Part shown: positions 12,823 through 24,713 of the stretch, piece after piece
Layout: every line of letters begins with the position of its first letter
Position numbering within the stretch: position 1 is the stretch's first letter
NCBI GenBank assembly: GCA_007644065.1
Contig: VJWN01000010.1
Coordinates: 434,001-498,000 of the forward strand
Length of the DNA stretch: 64,000 bases
DNA from: Margaritispora aquatica
Lineage: Eukaryota > Ascomycota > Leotiomycetes > Helotiales > Discinellaceae
Reading direction: 5' to 3'
Translations under genes and position numbers: made by a program
The notes under the pieces: generated by a model
Seen by the model: the letters and a program-made list of their open reading frames with translations, nothing else
The model's database searches: none
What the model was told of the DNA's origin: nothing

Positions 12823-13767
12823 ATGCTTCCTTACAAAGGGAAAGGCAAAGGCAGAGTCGACACATCTACCAACAATGATTCACCTGTTTCGGTAAATGAT
12901 GACGATCCATCAATGCTATCTCGGATCAAAGCCTCGGCTAATGGCTTGACACAAAATCTGTTGTCTGGGCAGAATGAGACCAATTCTATTATAGCACCCC
13001 TTGCAACTTCTGCAAAATTGCAATCTTCTGGCAGTTCTAGTACTGGACCTTCGGCATGGGCCGAAAGTTCAAGAACCTCAAATCCCAATGCACTACCCGA
13101 TGGGCAAGCCAGCATCAAAGTTGGGCATAGTGAAGAGCATGTCAAAAGATCAGAGGAAGAGTTTTCCTCATTTCTCAACGGAATCGACACATTTTCTCCA
13201 AGCGAGCCATCTGGAACTGTAGGAGCCGATTCGTACAAAGACATTGGAACTACATGGGGAGAGGCCTGGGCTCGAGCTCAGACTGTTGATACCCCAGAGT
13301 ATGTCGCCCCTGGCTTCGCAAGCAGAACGGTAGCAGAACAGGAGGCACAAGATGGTCAGGACGTGCTAGATTTGCTATCTGCTCCAGGTTGGATAAGTCA
13401 AGATTTTGAGGGCCCCACCATGGAACAGCCTCCAGAAGACTATGATTGGGGACTCTCGCCCGATCAACTTGCCCAAATCCAGAGAATGACAAGGCATCTT
13501 ATAGCCCCTGAACTACATACCACTACAAGTATTGGAGTCTCCCAAGACCTAGTATCTCATTTTGACGCAGAAGCCAAAGCGAAATGGATTTCTGACTGGG
13601 AAGATTGTTTGAACAGGTATGCGGAGGAGGTATGGGGGGACTTGTTACCACTTGTTAAGCAGGCAAAACAAGAAGTAGAGGAAGTACAAACCAACGACAC
13701 AGTATTCAAGAAGCCGAAAGCTCTTCGACGGCTTGAAGCAATTCTTGGACATTTGCAACATTATTAA
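12823..13767 (+). CDS. Hypothetical protein, intronless, 314 aa
   Basis: A single ATG-to-stop frame of 315 codons with good coding character (no family recognised). The N-terminal ~150 residues are disordered, Ser/Asn/Pro-rich and polar (MLPYKGKGKGRVDTSTNN). A motif RSEEEFSSFLNGIDTF follows near residue 110, then DGQDVLDLLSAPGW near 180. The C-terminal ~110 residues look folded and alpha-helical, with amphipathic stretches (WISDWEDCLNRYAEEVWGDL and PKALRRLEAILGHLQHY). There is no signal peptide or membrane segment. It lies about 0.9 kb upstream of dnm1 on the same strand, which gives no functional hint. A conserved but uncharacterised fungal protein is likely. Confidence 0.75.
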   Translation: MLPYKGKGKGRVDTSTNNDSPVSVNDDDPSMLSRIKASANGLTQNLLSGQNETNSIIAPLATSAKLQSSGSSSTGPSAWAESSRTSNPNALPDGQASIKVGHSEEHVKRSEEEFSSFLNGIDTFSPSEPSGTVGADSYKDIGTTWGEAWARAQTVDTPEYVAPGFASRTVAEQEAQDGQDVLDLLSAPGWISQDFEGPTMEQPPEDYDWGLSPDQLAQIQRMTRHLIAPELHTTTSIGVSQDLVSHFDAEAKAKWISDWEDCLNRYAEEVWGDLLPLVKQAKQEVEEVQTNDTVFKKPKALRRLEAILGHLQHY

Positions 13768-14705
13768 GAGGATGCAACTACCACAGAAGATCCAGATTGG
13801 TGCAATGAGTCTCAAGCCAAAGCGTGTATGGTACGGTTATAGTAAGTGGGACTAGAGTAGCAATGATATTCGTGGGAAAGCAGACTACAGAAACACAAAG
13901 CCATATAAGATCTTACGTGGTTTAAAGAATTTACACGGAAAATTTTGTCTGTAAAAGATACTAGAGGAAAGGGGTTGAAGAATCGAAACTAAAGTACACA
14001 GCATTCTCTTTCGGCAAAGCTGTTTAAGGAGCTATGTACACTAGAAAAACAAAGTTGTTGAAGCTGAAGAATTCCACACAATCAGCTTCTCGAGCGCGGA
14101 TTCGGGGCAAAGAACAAAACATGTCGTAAAGCTGGACAAGCAAATACCGGAATGTGCATGAATGCAAATAAATGCCCCCGTATCCATACATTATACCAGC
14201 ATGTGATTGGTAGTTGACGTGCTGTGTTCAACTGAGCCCGAGTCAGTAGGCTGCAGATACTAGAAGATTTCTGTTTATTGAGAAGAATTCTATGTTGATG
14301 ATATCTTACAACTAATCCATCTTGTACTCTTTTGCTCATTATTGACATTGTTGATATACTGTAAGGTGTCGCAGTACGTCGTTCACATCGAATTCCGAAA
14401 CCCCAGAGCAAGTCCAGACAGGGGTTGTTAAATTCTTGGCGAACATTCGCCGCATCTCAGAACCTGGTGAACCTTGGAACTTTCAAAATAGCTCCGTCAA
14501 AGCTAGCAACGAAGTACGACCACCATTCGCAGGGAGACAGTTCCTGGCCTCGGTGGATCCCCATTCTCCTATATTTCCTGCGAAAATATTTGTTTGCGCC
14601 AATATCCCTTAGGAGAATCCACGTTCGAAGCTCCAGAGTTGACGCGACGACGAAACCAGTTCGAGGGTGTCCTTTAGCACTTGTCATCACCAGAACATCA
14701 CAATC
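13768..14705. other. Intergenic: promoter and leader of dnm1
   Basis: About 0.94 kb on the 5' side of dnm1, containing the 3' flank of the upstream gene. No gene, RNA or repeat recognised. Confidence 0.5.
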
Positions 14706-17277
14706 ATGGCTTCTCTCGGCGAGGACTTGCTTGGGATAGTCAATAAACTCCAGGATCTTGTCTTCAATACCATCGGCAACGATAGTCTTGATCTGCCACA
14801 GATTGTATGTTGAGCTGCTAATTCTGCGTTGCCATGCCTGGCTAATTGTTTTGAAAGGTTGTTGTTGGATCACAATCGTCTGGAAAATCCTCAGTCTTGG
14901 AAAATATAGTTGGCAGAGACTTCTTGCCCCGTGGAAGTGGTATTGTCACTCGAAGACCGCTCATTCTACAACTGATCAACATCCCCTCCGACGAAGAGGA
15001 TGGGCCAGAAGAACACACAGCTGCTGCTGTAGCAACACAACCCGAATGGGCAGAGTTCCATCACATACCGAATCGAAGGTTCACTGAATTTCAGGATGTG
15101 AAGCGGGAAATCGAGAATGAAACGGCGAGAATTGCTGGAAACAACAAAGGAATCAACCGTTCGCCTATAAATCTCAAGATTTACTCCCCTCATGTTTTGA
15201 GCTTAACATTGGTTGATCTGCCGGGACTCACAAAGGTACTAAATGTTGCATGTGATATCAAGTTACAAAATTGACATGATATTTACAGGTTCCGATCGGT
15301 GATCAACCAACAGATATCGAGAAACAGACTCGAAACCTCATCTCGGAGTACATTGCGAAGCCAAACAGTATCATATTGGCCGTCTCGCCTGCCAATGTTG
15401 ATATCGTGAACTCCGAAGCATTAAAGTTGGCCCGCCATGTAGATCCTCTAGGACGGAGAACTATTGGAGTTCTCACCAAGGTCGATTTGATGGATCATGG
15501 CACAAACGCATTAGACATCTTGTCTGGAAGAGTATATCCTTTGAAGCTCGGATTTATTGGAGTCGTCAATCGCTCTCAGCAAGATATCCAGGGAAACAAG
15601 TCCCTCTCAGAAGCGCTGAAATCAGAGGCCGACTTCTTCAAGCATCATCCTGCATATCGAAACATGGCCAACCGATGCGGAACTCAGTTCCTAGCCAAGA
15701 GCTTGAACACAACTTTGATGGCACACATTCGGGAACGTCTTCCTGATATCAAGGCTCGTCTTAACACTTTGATGGGTCAAACTCAACAAGAATTGGCGAG
15801 TTACGGCGACATGCATTTTAGTGGCAAGGAACACAGGGGCTCATTAGTCCTTCAGCTTATGACCCGATTTGCAACATCCTTCATTTCTTCTATAGATGGA
15901 ACCTCGACAGAGATATCAACAAAGGAGCTTTGTGGGGGTGCTAGAATTTATTACATTTTCAACTCTGTTTTCGGCAACTCCCTGGAGACCATTGACCCAA
16001 CGACCAATCTCTCTGCCCTAGATATCAGAACCGCAATTCGAAATTCCACTGGTCCACGGCCAAGTTTGTTCGTTCCAGAACTTGCTTTTGATCTTCTGGT
16101 GAAGCCTCAAATCAAATTGCTTGAAATCCCTAGTCAAAGATGTGTTGAGCTTGTATACGAAGAGCTCATTAAAATATGCCATACTTGTGGATCAACGGAA
16201 TTGACCAGATTCCCAAGATTACAGGCAAAGCTCATCGAGGTAGTGTCAGATCTGCTTAGGGAAAGACTGGGTCCTGCATCCAGCTATGTCGAGTCGTTAA
16301 TCTCGATTCAGCGGGCTTACATTAATACCAATCATCCTAATTTCCTTGGTGCCGCGGCCGCGATGGGCAATGTTGTATCTAACAAGCAAGAAAAGGAGAG
16401 GAAACGACTACTTCAGGAAGAACGTGACAGGCGAAATGCAAGAAGGGAGAAAGAACTGGGTACCAATGGCGCCGACACCCCAGAAGACGATGCTGAGAAC
16501 GGAGATAAGATTGAGAATCTACCTCAGCGAAAGAGACTTAATGCGAGTGGTCGCAGCATGTCACCTGCCATTCGCGAGAACGGTACTGGAGGTATTGCAG
16601 CCACGATGAATGGTATCAGGTCAGGATCTCCTCCGAGGTTTGGCACTCAAGGCCCTCCTGCTCGTGACTCGTTCTTGAACTACTTTTTCGGCAAAGATGG
16701 TGTACCGGGCATGGGCTCTGCAGCACCAGCGGCGGCATCGCACAATCCGAACCTAGGTCGACATGTCAGTCAAAGTACGGAGCCAAGCTTCAGCCAGAGT
16801 ATTCGCAGACAAGAGGATCGTGTAGTCCACAGGACTCCAGCGCAGCAACTGCGAGAAGATGACTATGAGCTCGGTAGAACGCAGAGAGATTATGATTATA
16901 CGTCACCATTTGTAAGTGCTCCCAAGTATACTCATAAGAGTTGGTTTACTGACTTGGCTTAGGGCAACAACAACGAGCCTGCGCTTACTGAGCGAGAGGC
17001 AATGGAAACCGAGCTGATCCGAGCACTGATTTCATCTTACTTCAATATTGTACGAGAGTCAATAGCGGACCAAGTTCCCAAAGCAGTTATGCATCTTCTA
17101 GTGAATCACTCCAAAGATGCTGTACAAAACAGACTCGTTAGCGAGCTTTATCGAGAGAACATGTTCGAAGAGCTATTGTACGAAGACGATGCGGTTAAGA
17201 AGGAGCGTGAGAAGTGCGAGAAACTCCTGAAGACCTATAGAGAGGCTGCTAAGATAGTGGGCGAAGTTGGGATTTGA
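14706..17277 (+). CDS. dnm1: Dynamin-related GTPase Dnm1 (mitochondrial and peroxisomal fission)
   Basis: Four exons (14706-14804, 14858-15235, 15289-16911, 16963-17277) give 804 residues. The GTPase domain shows G1 GSQSSGKSS (near residue 37), G3 LVDLPGLTK (about 151-159) and G4 TKVD (222-225); the middle/stalk domain follows, then a variable B-insert rich in Arg/Glu/Ser (about 500-690), and a C-terminal GTPase effector domain ([20 protein letters not shown] onward). The sequence [11 protein letters not shown] in the insert and the short [14 protein letters not shown] entry distinguish Dnm1/Drp1 from the vacuolar Vps1 dynamin. Dnm1 oligomerises on outer mitochondrial and peroxisomal membranes, recruited through Fis1 and adaptors, and drives scission. 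Introns are about 50 nt. Nothing is missing from the catalytic motifs. Confidence 0.96.
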
Positions 17278-18446
17278 AGCTCGGGAGAATGAGCATTGTT
17301 GTATTACTTCCGGATTGGTTGCATAGGCGCTCGCGTATCACGGAGCGAGGGCGGACGAAGGATAGGGATGAAGGATGAAAGATGACGACTTTGTAGAAAT
17401 ACTGTATTGGCTTTGTTCCGAAGGTCCGGCATGGGAGGAAATTCGCGTTGTAGTTCCCAACTCCCACTGAGTCTTGGATGCATCGGGGTGCATGTAACCA
17501 GGCTCCTTGTTTATACAGTATAGAGCCACACTCACAAAAATTGTTTGCTTTTTTGAGATCTGATCGTGAGACATGCAGCTGATATCGTGAATGCCCCTGT
17601 GTCCCGTAGTTTTGTGAGACATCAGACCTTACCCATTGGCGAGCATCATTGTGTACCTGCAAAGAGCACATCTCGAATCCAACCTGATATCAAATCTTTC
17701 TCGAAATGCTCAAAGTACATATCTGCGTGCTAGGTGTGGAATTTCAAATGTCATAAAGCCAAGAAAGACACGGCTTGACACGGATGACATCCGTCTTGAG
17801 GTCGAAGTCCGGCGAGATGCCGATAGGAAATCGGAAAGCTGCAGGCAAGTCCCGCTCAGATTGAAGCGCCCTCATGTAGAGCTTGAAGATCGAGTTTGGT
17901 CCATTTATTCCCCCAAGAGCAAGTACCGACGGGAACGGCTTGGTTATCCCGATTCTTTGGATGCGAGAATGGGAGGGGGTTGCGACTTCGAATAGCCACC
18001 GTTGTTGATCTACCTACTTCCATGCAGGTCAGGTATCTTAGGCTACGATGCTGTCTGGGATCTGAGTTGGCCGATGGTGGAGACTGAAATGCGCATTACT
18101 GGTGGTACAGTAAGGTACTGGTTTTTCTAGTGCAACTTCCATGCGTCTCGCCATGAGGGGATCTTGCAAGTGGAAGGTGTGATGTGCGATTTTCGGCAAG
18201 GTATTTAGGGCAATGTATGAAGGTGGGTTTGTACCTTACGGATGATTGATAAGATGCTGATGAATTCCTCTTAATTTTTTTGGTTTTATTTTCTTGACCC
18301 TTCCACAAATGCATTGACATCTAGCAACTGCTCCATTTCGCTTATGAGTTTATGATCGCGAGAGCTATATTTTCATACGTTGTCTCTTTTCATTGAGGTG
18401 AATATATCGACAACGTCACTATTCGCGATCATCACCTCACCACATC
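17278..18446. other. Intergenic: promoter region of the Dal5-type permease
   Basis: About 1.17 kb. A TGATAAG at 18247-18253 fits the HGATAR consensus for nitrogen-regulating GATA factors, about 194 bp upstream of the permease ATG; with one good site this is only suggestive. The last 95 bp holds a nested inverted repeat listed separately. No gene seen. Confidence 0.5.
18352..18432 (+). promoter_or_regulatory. Nested inverted repeat (predicted leader hairpin) just before a permease start codon
   Basis: Outer arms ATGATCGCGA (18352-18361) and TCGCGATCAT (18423-18432) are perfect reverse complements of 10 bases. Inside them ACGTTGTC (18377-18384) and GACAACGT (18409-18416) are perfect 8-base complements, and inside those TTCA (18389-18392) pairs with TGAA (18399-18402) around a six-base loop. 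The element ends 14 bases before the ATG at 18447. It could be an RNA hairpin in the leader or a pair of palindromic protein-binding sites. Confidence 0.5.
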
Positions 18447-20115
18447 ATGAGTGGGAGCACAAGCAGCCTCAATGGTGAATACACCCACACAACAGGTTTG
18501 GAATCAAAGGGGAAGCACGACAGTGCAACATCGACAAATACAACGATAACTCAGCACGACACAACATTTGGAGAATATGATGACGATAGGTCGTTTGAGG
18601 AGAACCAGGCGCTGGAGCGCAAGTTGGTGCGGAAGATTGATTTGAGACTGTGCACTATTGCTGGGTTACTTTGCTCGCTGAATTTGCTGGACTCGGGAAT
18701 TATCTCGAGTGCGTCGGTGACGAGTATTTTTCGGGATCTGGGGTTGGGAGTTGGGAATCGTTATGTGAGTTTCTCGGGGTGGTGAGAAATGAGAATAGAG
18801 CTGATTTTAGGATAGTCGGTTTCGATCTTGGTGTTTACGGTTGCGAGTGTCACTTTTCAGTTTCCTGCCACTATTTTGGTGAGGAGATTGGGTCCTAGAG
18901 TTATGTTCTCGGCTGTTACTATTGGCTTTGGTTTGGTTACTTTGGTGAGTTTCCTCGTGAACAAAATTATTTATGGCTACGATGCTGATATTTGAAAGTG
19001 CACTGCTTTCATAACGACATGGCAGCAAATGGTTGTTCTGAGAATTTTACTTGGTATGACACAGTCCGCTGTGTTCCCTGGTCTAAGTTACCTGATCAGT
19101 ACCTGGTACACGAGAAAGGAACAGCAACTTCGTTTTGCCTTCCTTCAGACGGGAGAGGTGACTGTGATGGGACTAGGTGGTTTCTTGAATTATGGGTTAA
19201 ATGGTCTGAATGGCAAAGGCGGACTCGCAGGGTGGAGATGGATGTTCTTGGTGCAAGGATTGATTGCTATTGGTATGTACTGTGCGAGCAATCTTCAGTT
19301 CTCGCTAATTTCATATAGTCGTTGGATTTGCAACATACTGGTGGATTTGCGAGTTTCCAGAGAATGCTCACAAGAGCTTCCATTTCCTCACAGCCGAGGA
19401 ACAGGACTTAGCTGTTTCCAGAATCTCAGAAGACCGAGGGGATGTTAAAGCCGAAGAGTTCTCGCTGAAGACTTGCCTTTCATACTTTATCTCGGATCTG
19501 AAGATTTACGGATTCTGCTGCCTCTTCTTCCTTCTCAACCTCGTCAGCACTTCGCTATCCTACTTCCTCCCAATCGTGTTACAATCTGGCATGGGATTCT
19601 CAAGCGGACAATCGATCCTGCTTTCCGCACCACCATACTTCTACGCCGTTATTCCCGTCATCCTCTCCTCCATCGTCGGGGACTACTACCAAATGCGCGG
19701 GCTAGTTATCACATTCAACTGCCTCTGCACCATCACCGGCTTCAGCATGCTCGGTTTCGCCGATCAGGTCACCGTCCGCTACGTCGGTACATATCTCGCG
19801 ACGGGCGCGTACGTTTCCAACTGGGCAGCCATGAATGCATACCAAGCCTCCAATATTGTTGGACAGTGGAAACGAGCTACTTTCGCTGCAGCGGTCACGG
19901 CGTGCAATGGACTTGGTGGTATCGCTGGTGCGTTCATCTTTAGGCAGAATGAAGCACCAAGATACATGACTGCTATTTGGGTTAGCATCAGTTCGCATAT
20001 TGCAATCATTGTGATCGTGGCGGTGTTTTCGCTGTACTTTTGGTGGGCGAATAGGGAGCAGAGGAAGGGTGAGAAATTACTGGAGAGGACATTGGATTTT
20101 AGGTATACATATTGA
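18447..20115 (+). CDS. MFS permease, Dal5-like anion:cation symporter family
   Basis: Four exons (18447-18764, 18816-18944, 18999-19272, 19319-20115) encode 505 residues. After a ~60-residue polar N-terminus come twelve predicted membrane helices. Family marks are RLCTIAGLLCSLNLLD in TM1, the TRKEQQLRFAFLQTGE loop after GLSYLISTWY, GWRWMFLVQGLIAI and the second-half helix NIVGQWKRATFAAA. This is the group of fungal Dal5/allantoate, nicotinate (Tna1) and related carboxylate permeases in the plasma membrane. The substrate cannot be read from sequence. Exon 2 uses the second of two nearby AG acceptors (after GATAG) because that alone keeps the frame. An unusual 5' hairpin precedes the start, and a GATA-like site is upstream. 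Confidence 0.9.
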
Positions 20116-21030
20116 GTGTTTGAGCGTTTGAGTGTTGTAGTAGAATAGAAGTAATGATTATGATCTTGATCTAGCTTAAGGGTATAAAGCAAACTGTGCT
20201 TCAAAAACCTGGCTTCAATGTCTCGCTAATATTGTGAGCGATAGACGTGGGTATCAAAGCCAATATTGACAAAAGCCCATTCTATGTCTTGTTGGGTATA
20301 TCTTGTTTCGAACATGTTAAATCAGAGCCGAAAAACACGAGACATAGGTAGGCTATTTCAATAAAAGGAATAAATAAAAAGCAGTTTTATGGAGACATAA
20401 ATACCTTTTTTTTTTAACATTCCTAGACATTTTATGTCTCATTGGCTATTGGTAAACAAAGTATATTTTGGATAATATATGCTAGACTAAGGTGAAAGAG
20501 AAACGAACATCTGAATATCTTTGTAGATATAAAATATGACTATTCTAATGTATTCAAGTCGATATCATTATAGATATTTGAAAACCAGATCGCAACCATC
20601 ACTAAATTAAATTCTGTAGTAAATAAACAACAAAATCCACAAAGTGACGTCGGCGGGTGACAAAAACTGTCAACGAGCCGAAGGGGCACTGCAGGTTGCC
20701 GTAATCCCGTGAGTCTTGGCATTTGCATAGCCAGCCTCCAGACTGCAATCGAGGCTCACATAGTGTTCTGCTGCTGCAACATCTACCACCGTTCCTATTG
20801 ATATTATGCGCTTTCATTTGAACTACCTTTGAGTCTACTTCCTCACTAGCTGTATCACTCTTGTTTATGCGCCCTATTCCATACGCCAACCCAAGTCTCA
20901 GCTCTGTTGACTACCGGCATCGCGGCCACCTTCGACTGTCCCCCAAATTACATGGGCCAATTCAGGACGATACCCAACTTGAATCAACTGCGAGCTTCGT
21001 CGGCCAAGATCCCCTCTATTGATAAAGAAG
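20116..21030. other. Intergenic: AT-rich gap between the permease gene and sla1
   Basis: About 0.9 kb. The section 20330-20560 is strongly AT-rich and includes a T-run and a 10-base inverted repeat (GAGACATAAA at 20392-20401, TTTATGTCTC at 20431-20440, 29-base spacer) that could act in 3'-end formation. The rest is the sla1 promoter and leader. Confidence 0.5.
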
Positions 21031-24000
21031 ATGCCTTTCCTTGGGATATACACAGCGATATATGATTATGTTCCGCAGGGCGAGGCGGAGCTTGCGATTG
21101 CAGAGGGAGATATACTCTATGTGTTAGAGAAGAGCAAGGAGGACAACTGGTGGAAGGCAAAGAAGAAGGCAGGCGAGGATGACGACGATGAACCTGTCGG
21201 GTTGATACCTAATAACTATGTTGAAGAGGTATGTGGCGCCCAGAATACCGACGAGCTGGTCTGAAGAACTTCTTGAGCTGTCAGCCGTTGTTTGGTGGAA
21301 GGTCCATGCAGATGCGCGGACTGCATTGCAGATGGGAAGATCACACATGTTAACATAATGGTGTAGGCCCAACCGACAAGTCATGCTCGCGCTCTCTACG
21401 ATTATGCCAGGCAAACAGATGAGGAACTCTCATTTTCCGAGGATGCCAAATTAGAGGTTTACGACACTTCGGACCCTGATTGGATCTTAGTTGGGCTTGA
21501 TGGTGAGTACGGTTTTGCACCTGCAAACTATATTGAGCTTCAAGATGGACCCGCGGAAACGGTTGCGGCACCACCGAGTCTCCCTCGTAGACCAGCCCAA
21601 GTAGAGGAGGAAGAGGAGGCAGCTGCCTCACCAGAGTCGCCCCGCAGTCCAGTTCACAATCCTGCTGCTGCTGTAGCGAGTATACTTCAACAACGCAAGC
21701 TACCGCCACCAGCAGTTCGATCACCTCCTCAGTTTACACCAGAAGCTTCAGACGATGATGAGGGTCCACCTCCATCCTTACCAGTTAGACCAAATTCGCA
21801 GATCCAGCAACCAGCCAGAAGGTCTGAGCCGATCGATTCATACGTACCACCGCGATCGCCTTCTCCAACTGGTCCTGTGGCTTCACCACCTTACAACAGA
21901 GCTGCTTTCAGCAGAGGCATGGATGATGAGATGGCTAGCCGTAGCCCAGGTGGATTTCACATGTATAATATCAACGAGATGGTACAAGTTATGGGTAAGC
22001 GAAAGAAGATGCCTACAACTCTGGGAATCAATATTGCTACTGGAGTTATTATGATTGCGCCGGAAAAGTCCCGGGATGGACCAGAGCAAAAGTGGACAGC
22101 TGAGAAGATGACCCATTATTCAATCGAGTCAAAGCATATCTTCATAGAACTGGTCAAGCCAAGTAAGAGCTTAGATTTTCATGCTGGGACCAAGGATACT
22201 GCTCAAGAGATCGTTGCTGCTCTAGGAGAGCTTGCAGGAGCGGTTAGGGCTGAAGGATTGAGAGATATCATTCTTGCTGGTTCTGGTCAAGCACAAAAGA
22301 AGGGAAAGATTCTTTACGACTTTATGGCACAAAGTGAAGACGAGGTTACTGTTGCAGTTGGAGACGACGTTATAATAATTGACGATATCAAGAGCGAAGA
22401 GTGGTGGATGGTGAAGCGAATCCGGAATGGAAAGGAAGGCGTCGTGCCAAGCAGCTATGTTGAGGTCACGGGAACAGTCGAGAAGACCAGTAGTATTGCA
22501 GGTCTGAATGCCGGGAAATCAATGGTGGAACAAAATCGCCTAGAAGAAGAGCGCCTAGCGAAGGAATCGCTGAGGGCTGCTCGAAGCAATGATGATTCAA
22601 GAGGGTCAGAGGTGGGTCCTGGAGTTCGGCTACCTGAAAGGGGTAGCAGTCTATCAGCAAGTAACATTAGTAATAATGGTCAACAGAGACATCGGGATAG
22701 TGGCCGTTCTCATACCTCGAAATCCAGTGAGTATCCCCTTCCAGATTGACCAAAAATGCTAACCGTTTCAGAACCCGATCCCAGCAAGGTCCGTACATGG
22801 ACCGATCGATCGAAATCTTTCAGCGTAGAGGCACAGTACTTAGCTTTAAAAGACGGTAAAATTAATCTTCACAAGATGAACGGCGTCAAAATTGCAGTCC
22901 CCGTCTCCAAGATGTCAATTGAAGATTTGGAATATGTCGAGCGAATCACAGGCCTTTCACTGGATGAGGACAAGCCTTTGGCGGATATCAAAAGGCAGCA
23001 AGCGCGAAACAAGGAATCGCCTAGTGGAGGTGCTGGAGTCACTATTGAAGCAAAACCGGAATATGACTGGTTCCAGTTTTTCTTATCCTGCGATGTTGCA
23101 GTGGGTTTGTGTGAACGATATGCCCAAGCATTTCATAAGGACTCTATGGACGAGAGTGTGATTCCGGATATTGATGCAACTGTGTTGCGAAATCTTGGGA
23201 TTCGCGAAGGCGACATAATCAAAATTATGAGATTCCTTGACAAGAAGTATGGCCGGACTGGAGGGAAGCGTGGCGTCAGCTTTGGGGGTGAAGAGACGAT
23301 TGGTGCTGATGGTGAATCTGGAGGGCTTTTCTCTGGACCTGGAGGTGCGCTACGGAACAATACTCGAAAAGGACGGCCAGCGCCTGCGGTGCAAACAAAC
23401 GATATTGTAGATCCCAAAGCCTTTTCACAGGAGCCAAAATCGGCAGTGCCAGAGGGCGTAGCAACACCTCTAGCCTCTGTTCCTACACCAACGGAAAAGG
23501 ACAAGGCGAGGAGTGGTTTTGATGATGATGCTTGGGATGTCAAACCAGCGAGACAGCAAGCACAACCAGCCCCAAGTCAACCATCAGCTGCTCCTACACC
23601 GCTTCCTCCCGCTTTGACAGGCTCTATGTCAGATCTTTCATTACTCTCTCAACCACTCGAGCCAATAAAAGCACAGCCAACAGCACCTCCTCCGCAACCA
23701 CAACCTACAGTTGCTCCTCAGCAAGCCCAGCCTCCTCAACCTCCCCAGGTCACTCCTTCTTTCTTTACAGGTATTGGCGGGCAACAAACTGGTCTACCAC
23801 AGCAACAAACTGGAGCTCAGTTTAATAGCTCAATGAATGCTTTAAATTCAGGAATGAATATCGCTCGTCAAAGACCTGCACCACCTCAAAGCTTCCAAAC
23901 TCAAGGTTCGCTTATGATCCCGGCACCCCCAACCCGCCCTGGGTCGGCACCACAAGCAAACCAGCAAAGTGGTTTCTCACTTCCACCTCTGCAACCTCAG

Positions 24001-24713
24001 ACTACGGGTATTCAGACTTCAGCAGGTTTCCAACCAAATATTGCGCCTCCAGGACAAAGCTTAAATGACTTGCGAATGCAACAGCAGTATACTGGTTACA
24101 ATGGTCCTCAGCAGAATATGGGGATGATGGGTCAACAACAGAATTTCAATCAATTCAACCCGGGCATGCAACAGCAACCTACTGGTATGCAACAACAACC
24201 TACTGGTATGCCACAGCAACAAAACGGATTCCAATATCCAATGAATACTGGCATGCCACAACAGAATTTTGGTGGTGGACCATTTGCAAATCCACCGACC
24301 GCACAATTCAACCCCATTCAACCACAGCCAACTGGTTTCCAGAGCTCATTCCCTCAGCAGCAATTCCCGCAGCCAACCGGAGTCAACTCCTTCCTACCAC
24401 CCGCGCTGCAACCTACACCTACTGGATTCCAACCACAGACTGGATTCCAATCCACACAAAATGGGTTCAATTCATTTACTCCTCCTCCAATGCCACCCAT
24501 GCCTCAGCAGAACACTATACAGCCTCTAGTTCCCCAGCCGACTGGTCCTCCCCCACCTGTTCGATTTGGTGTCACTGGAGACGCGAAGAAGCTCATGCCT
24601 CAACCTACCGGGCGGAGGGCTAACCTGTCTCAAGCTAGTATGTCGCTTCCTGTGAACCTGATGAGATCTCTGCTAATATTGTTTTAGCCCCACAAAATCC
24701 ATTTGGATTCTAG
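21031..24713 (+). CDS. sla1: Actin cytoskeleton-regulatory complex protein Sla1 (endocytic scaffold)
   Basis: Four exons (21031-21228, 21367-22726, 22772-24637, 24688-24713) give 1149 residues. Domain order: SH3-1 (about 3-66, AIYDYVPQGEAELAI), SH3-2 (about 70-125, ALYDYARQTDEELSF), a linker domain beginning YNINEMVQVMGKRKK, SH3-3 (ILYDFMAQSEDEVTV to VVPSSYVEV), SHD1 (RTWTDRSKSFSVEAQYLAL), which reads NPFxD endocytic signals, and the SAM-like SHD2 (YDWFQFFLSCDVAVGLCERY). The C-terminal ~400 residues are Gln/Pro-rich with repeated QPTG/QQTG units, the substrates of Ark/Prk kinases in yeast. The tiny last exon adds TPQNPFGF, so the protein ends in an NPF motif that can be bound by EH-domain partners such as Pan1/End3; this depends on splicing out an intron from 24638 to 24687. 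Sla1 acts at cortical actin patches with Pan1 and Las17. Confidence 0.96.

Noticed and set aside
17636..17995. 119-codon plus-strand frame after dnm1
   Set aside because: Charged composition without any recognisable motif, and it lies in the permease promoter region; no supporting splice sites or context.
20392..20440. MITE or other transposon identity for the AT-rich inverted repeat
   Set aside because: No target-site duplication, the arms are only ten bases, and no second copy of the unit was seen in the window.
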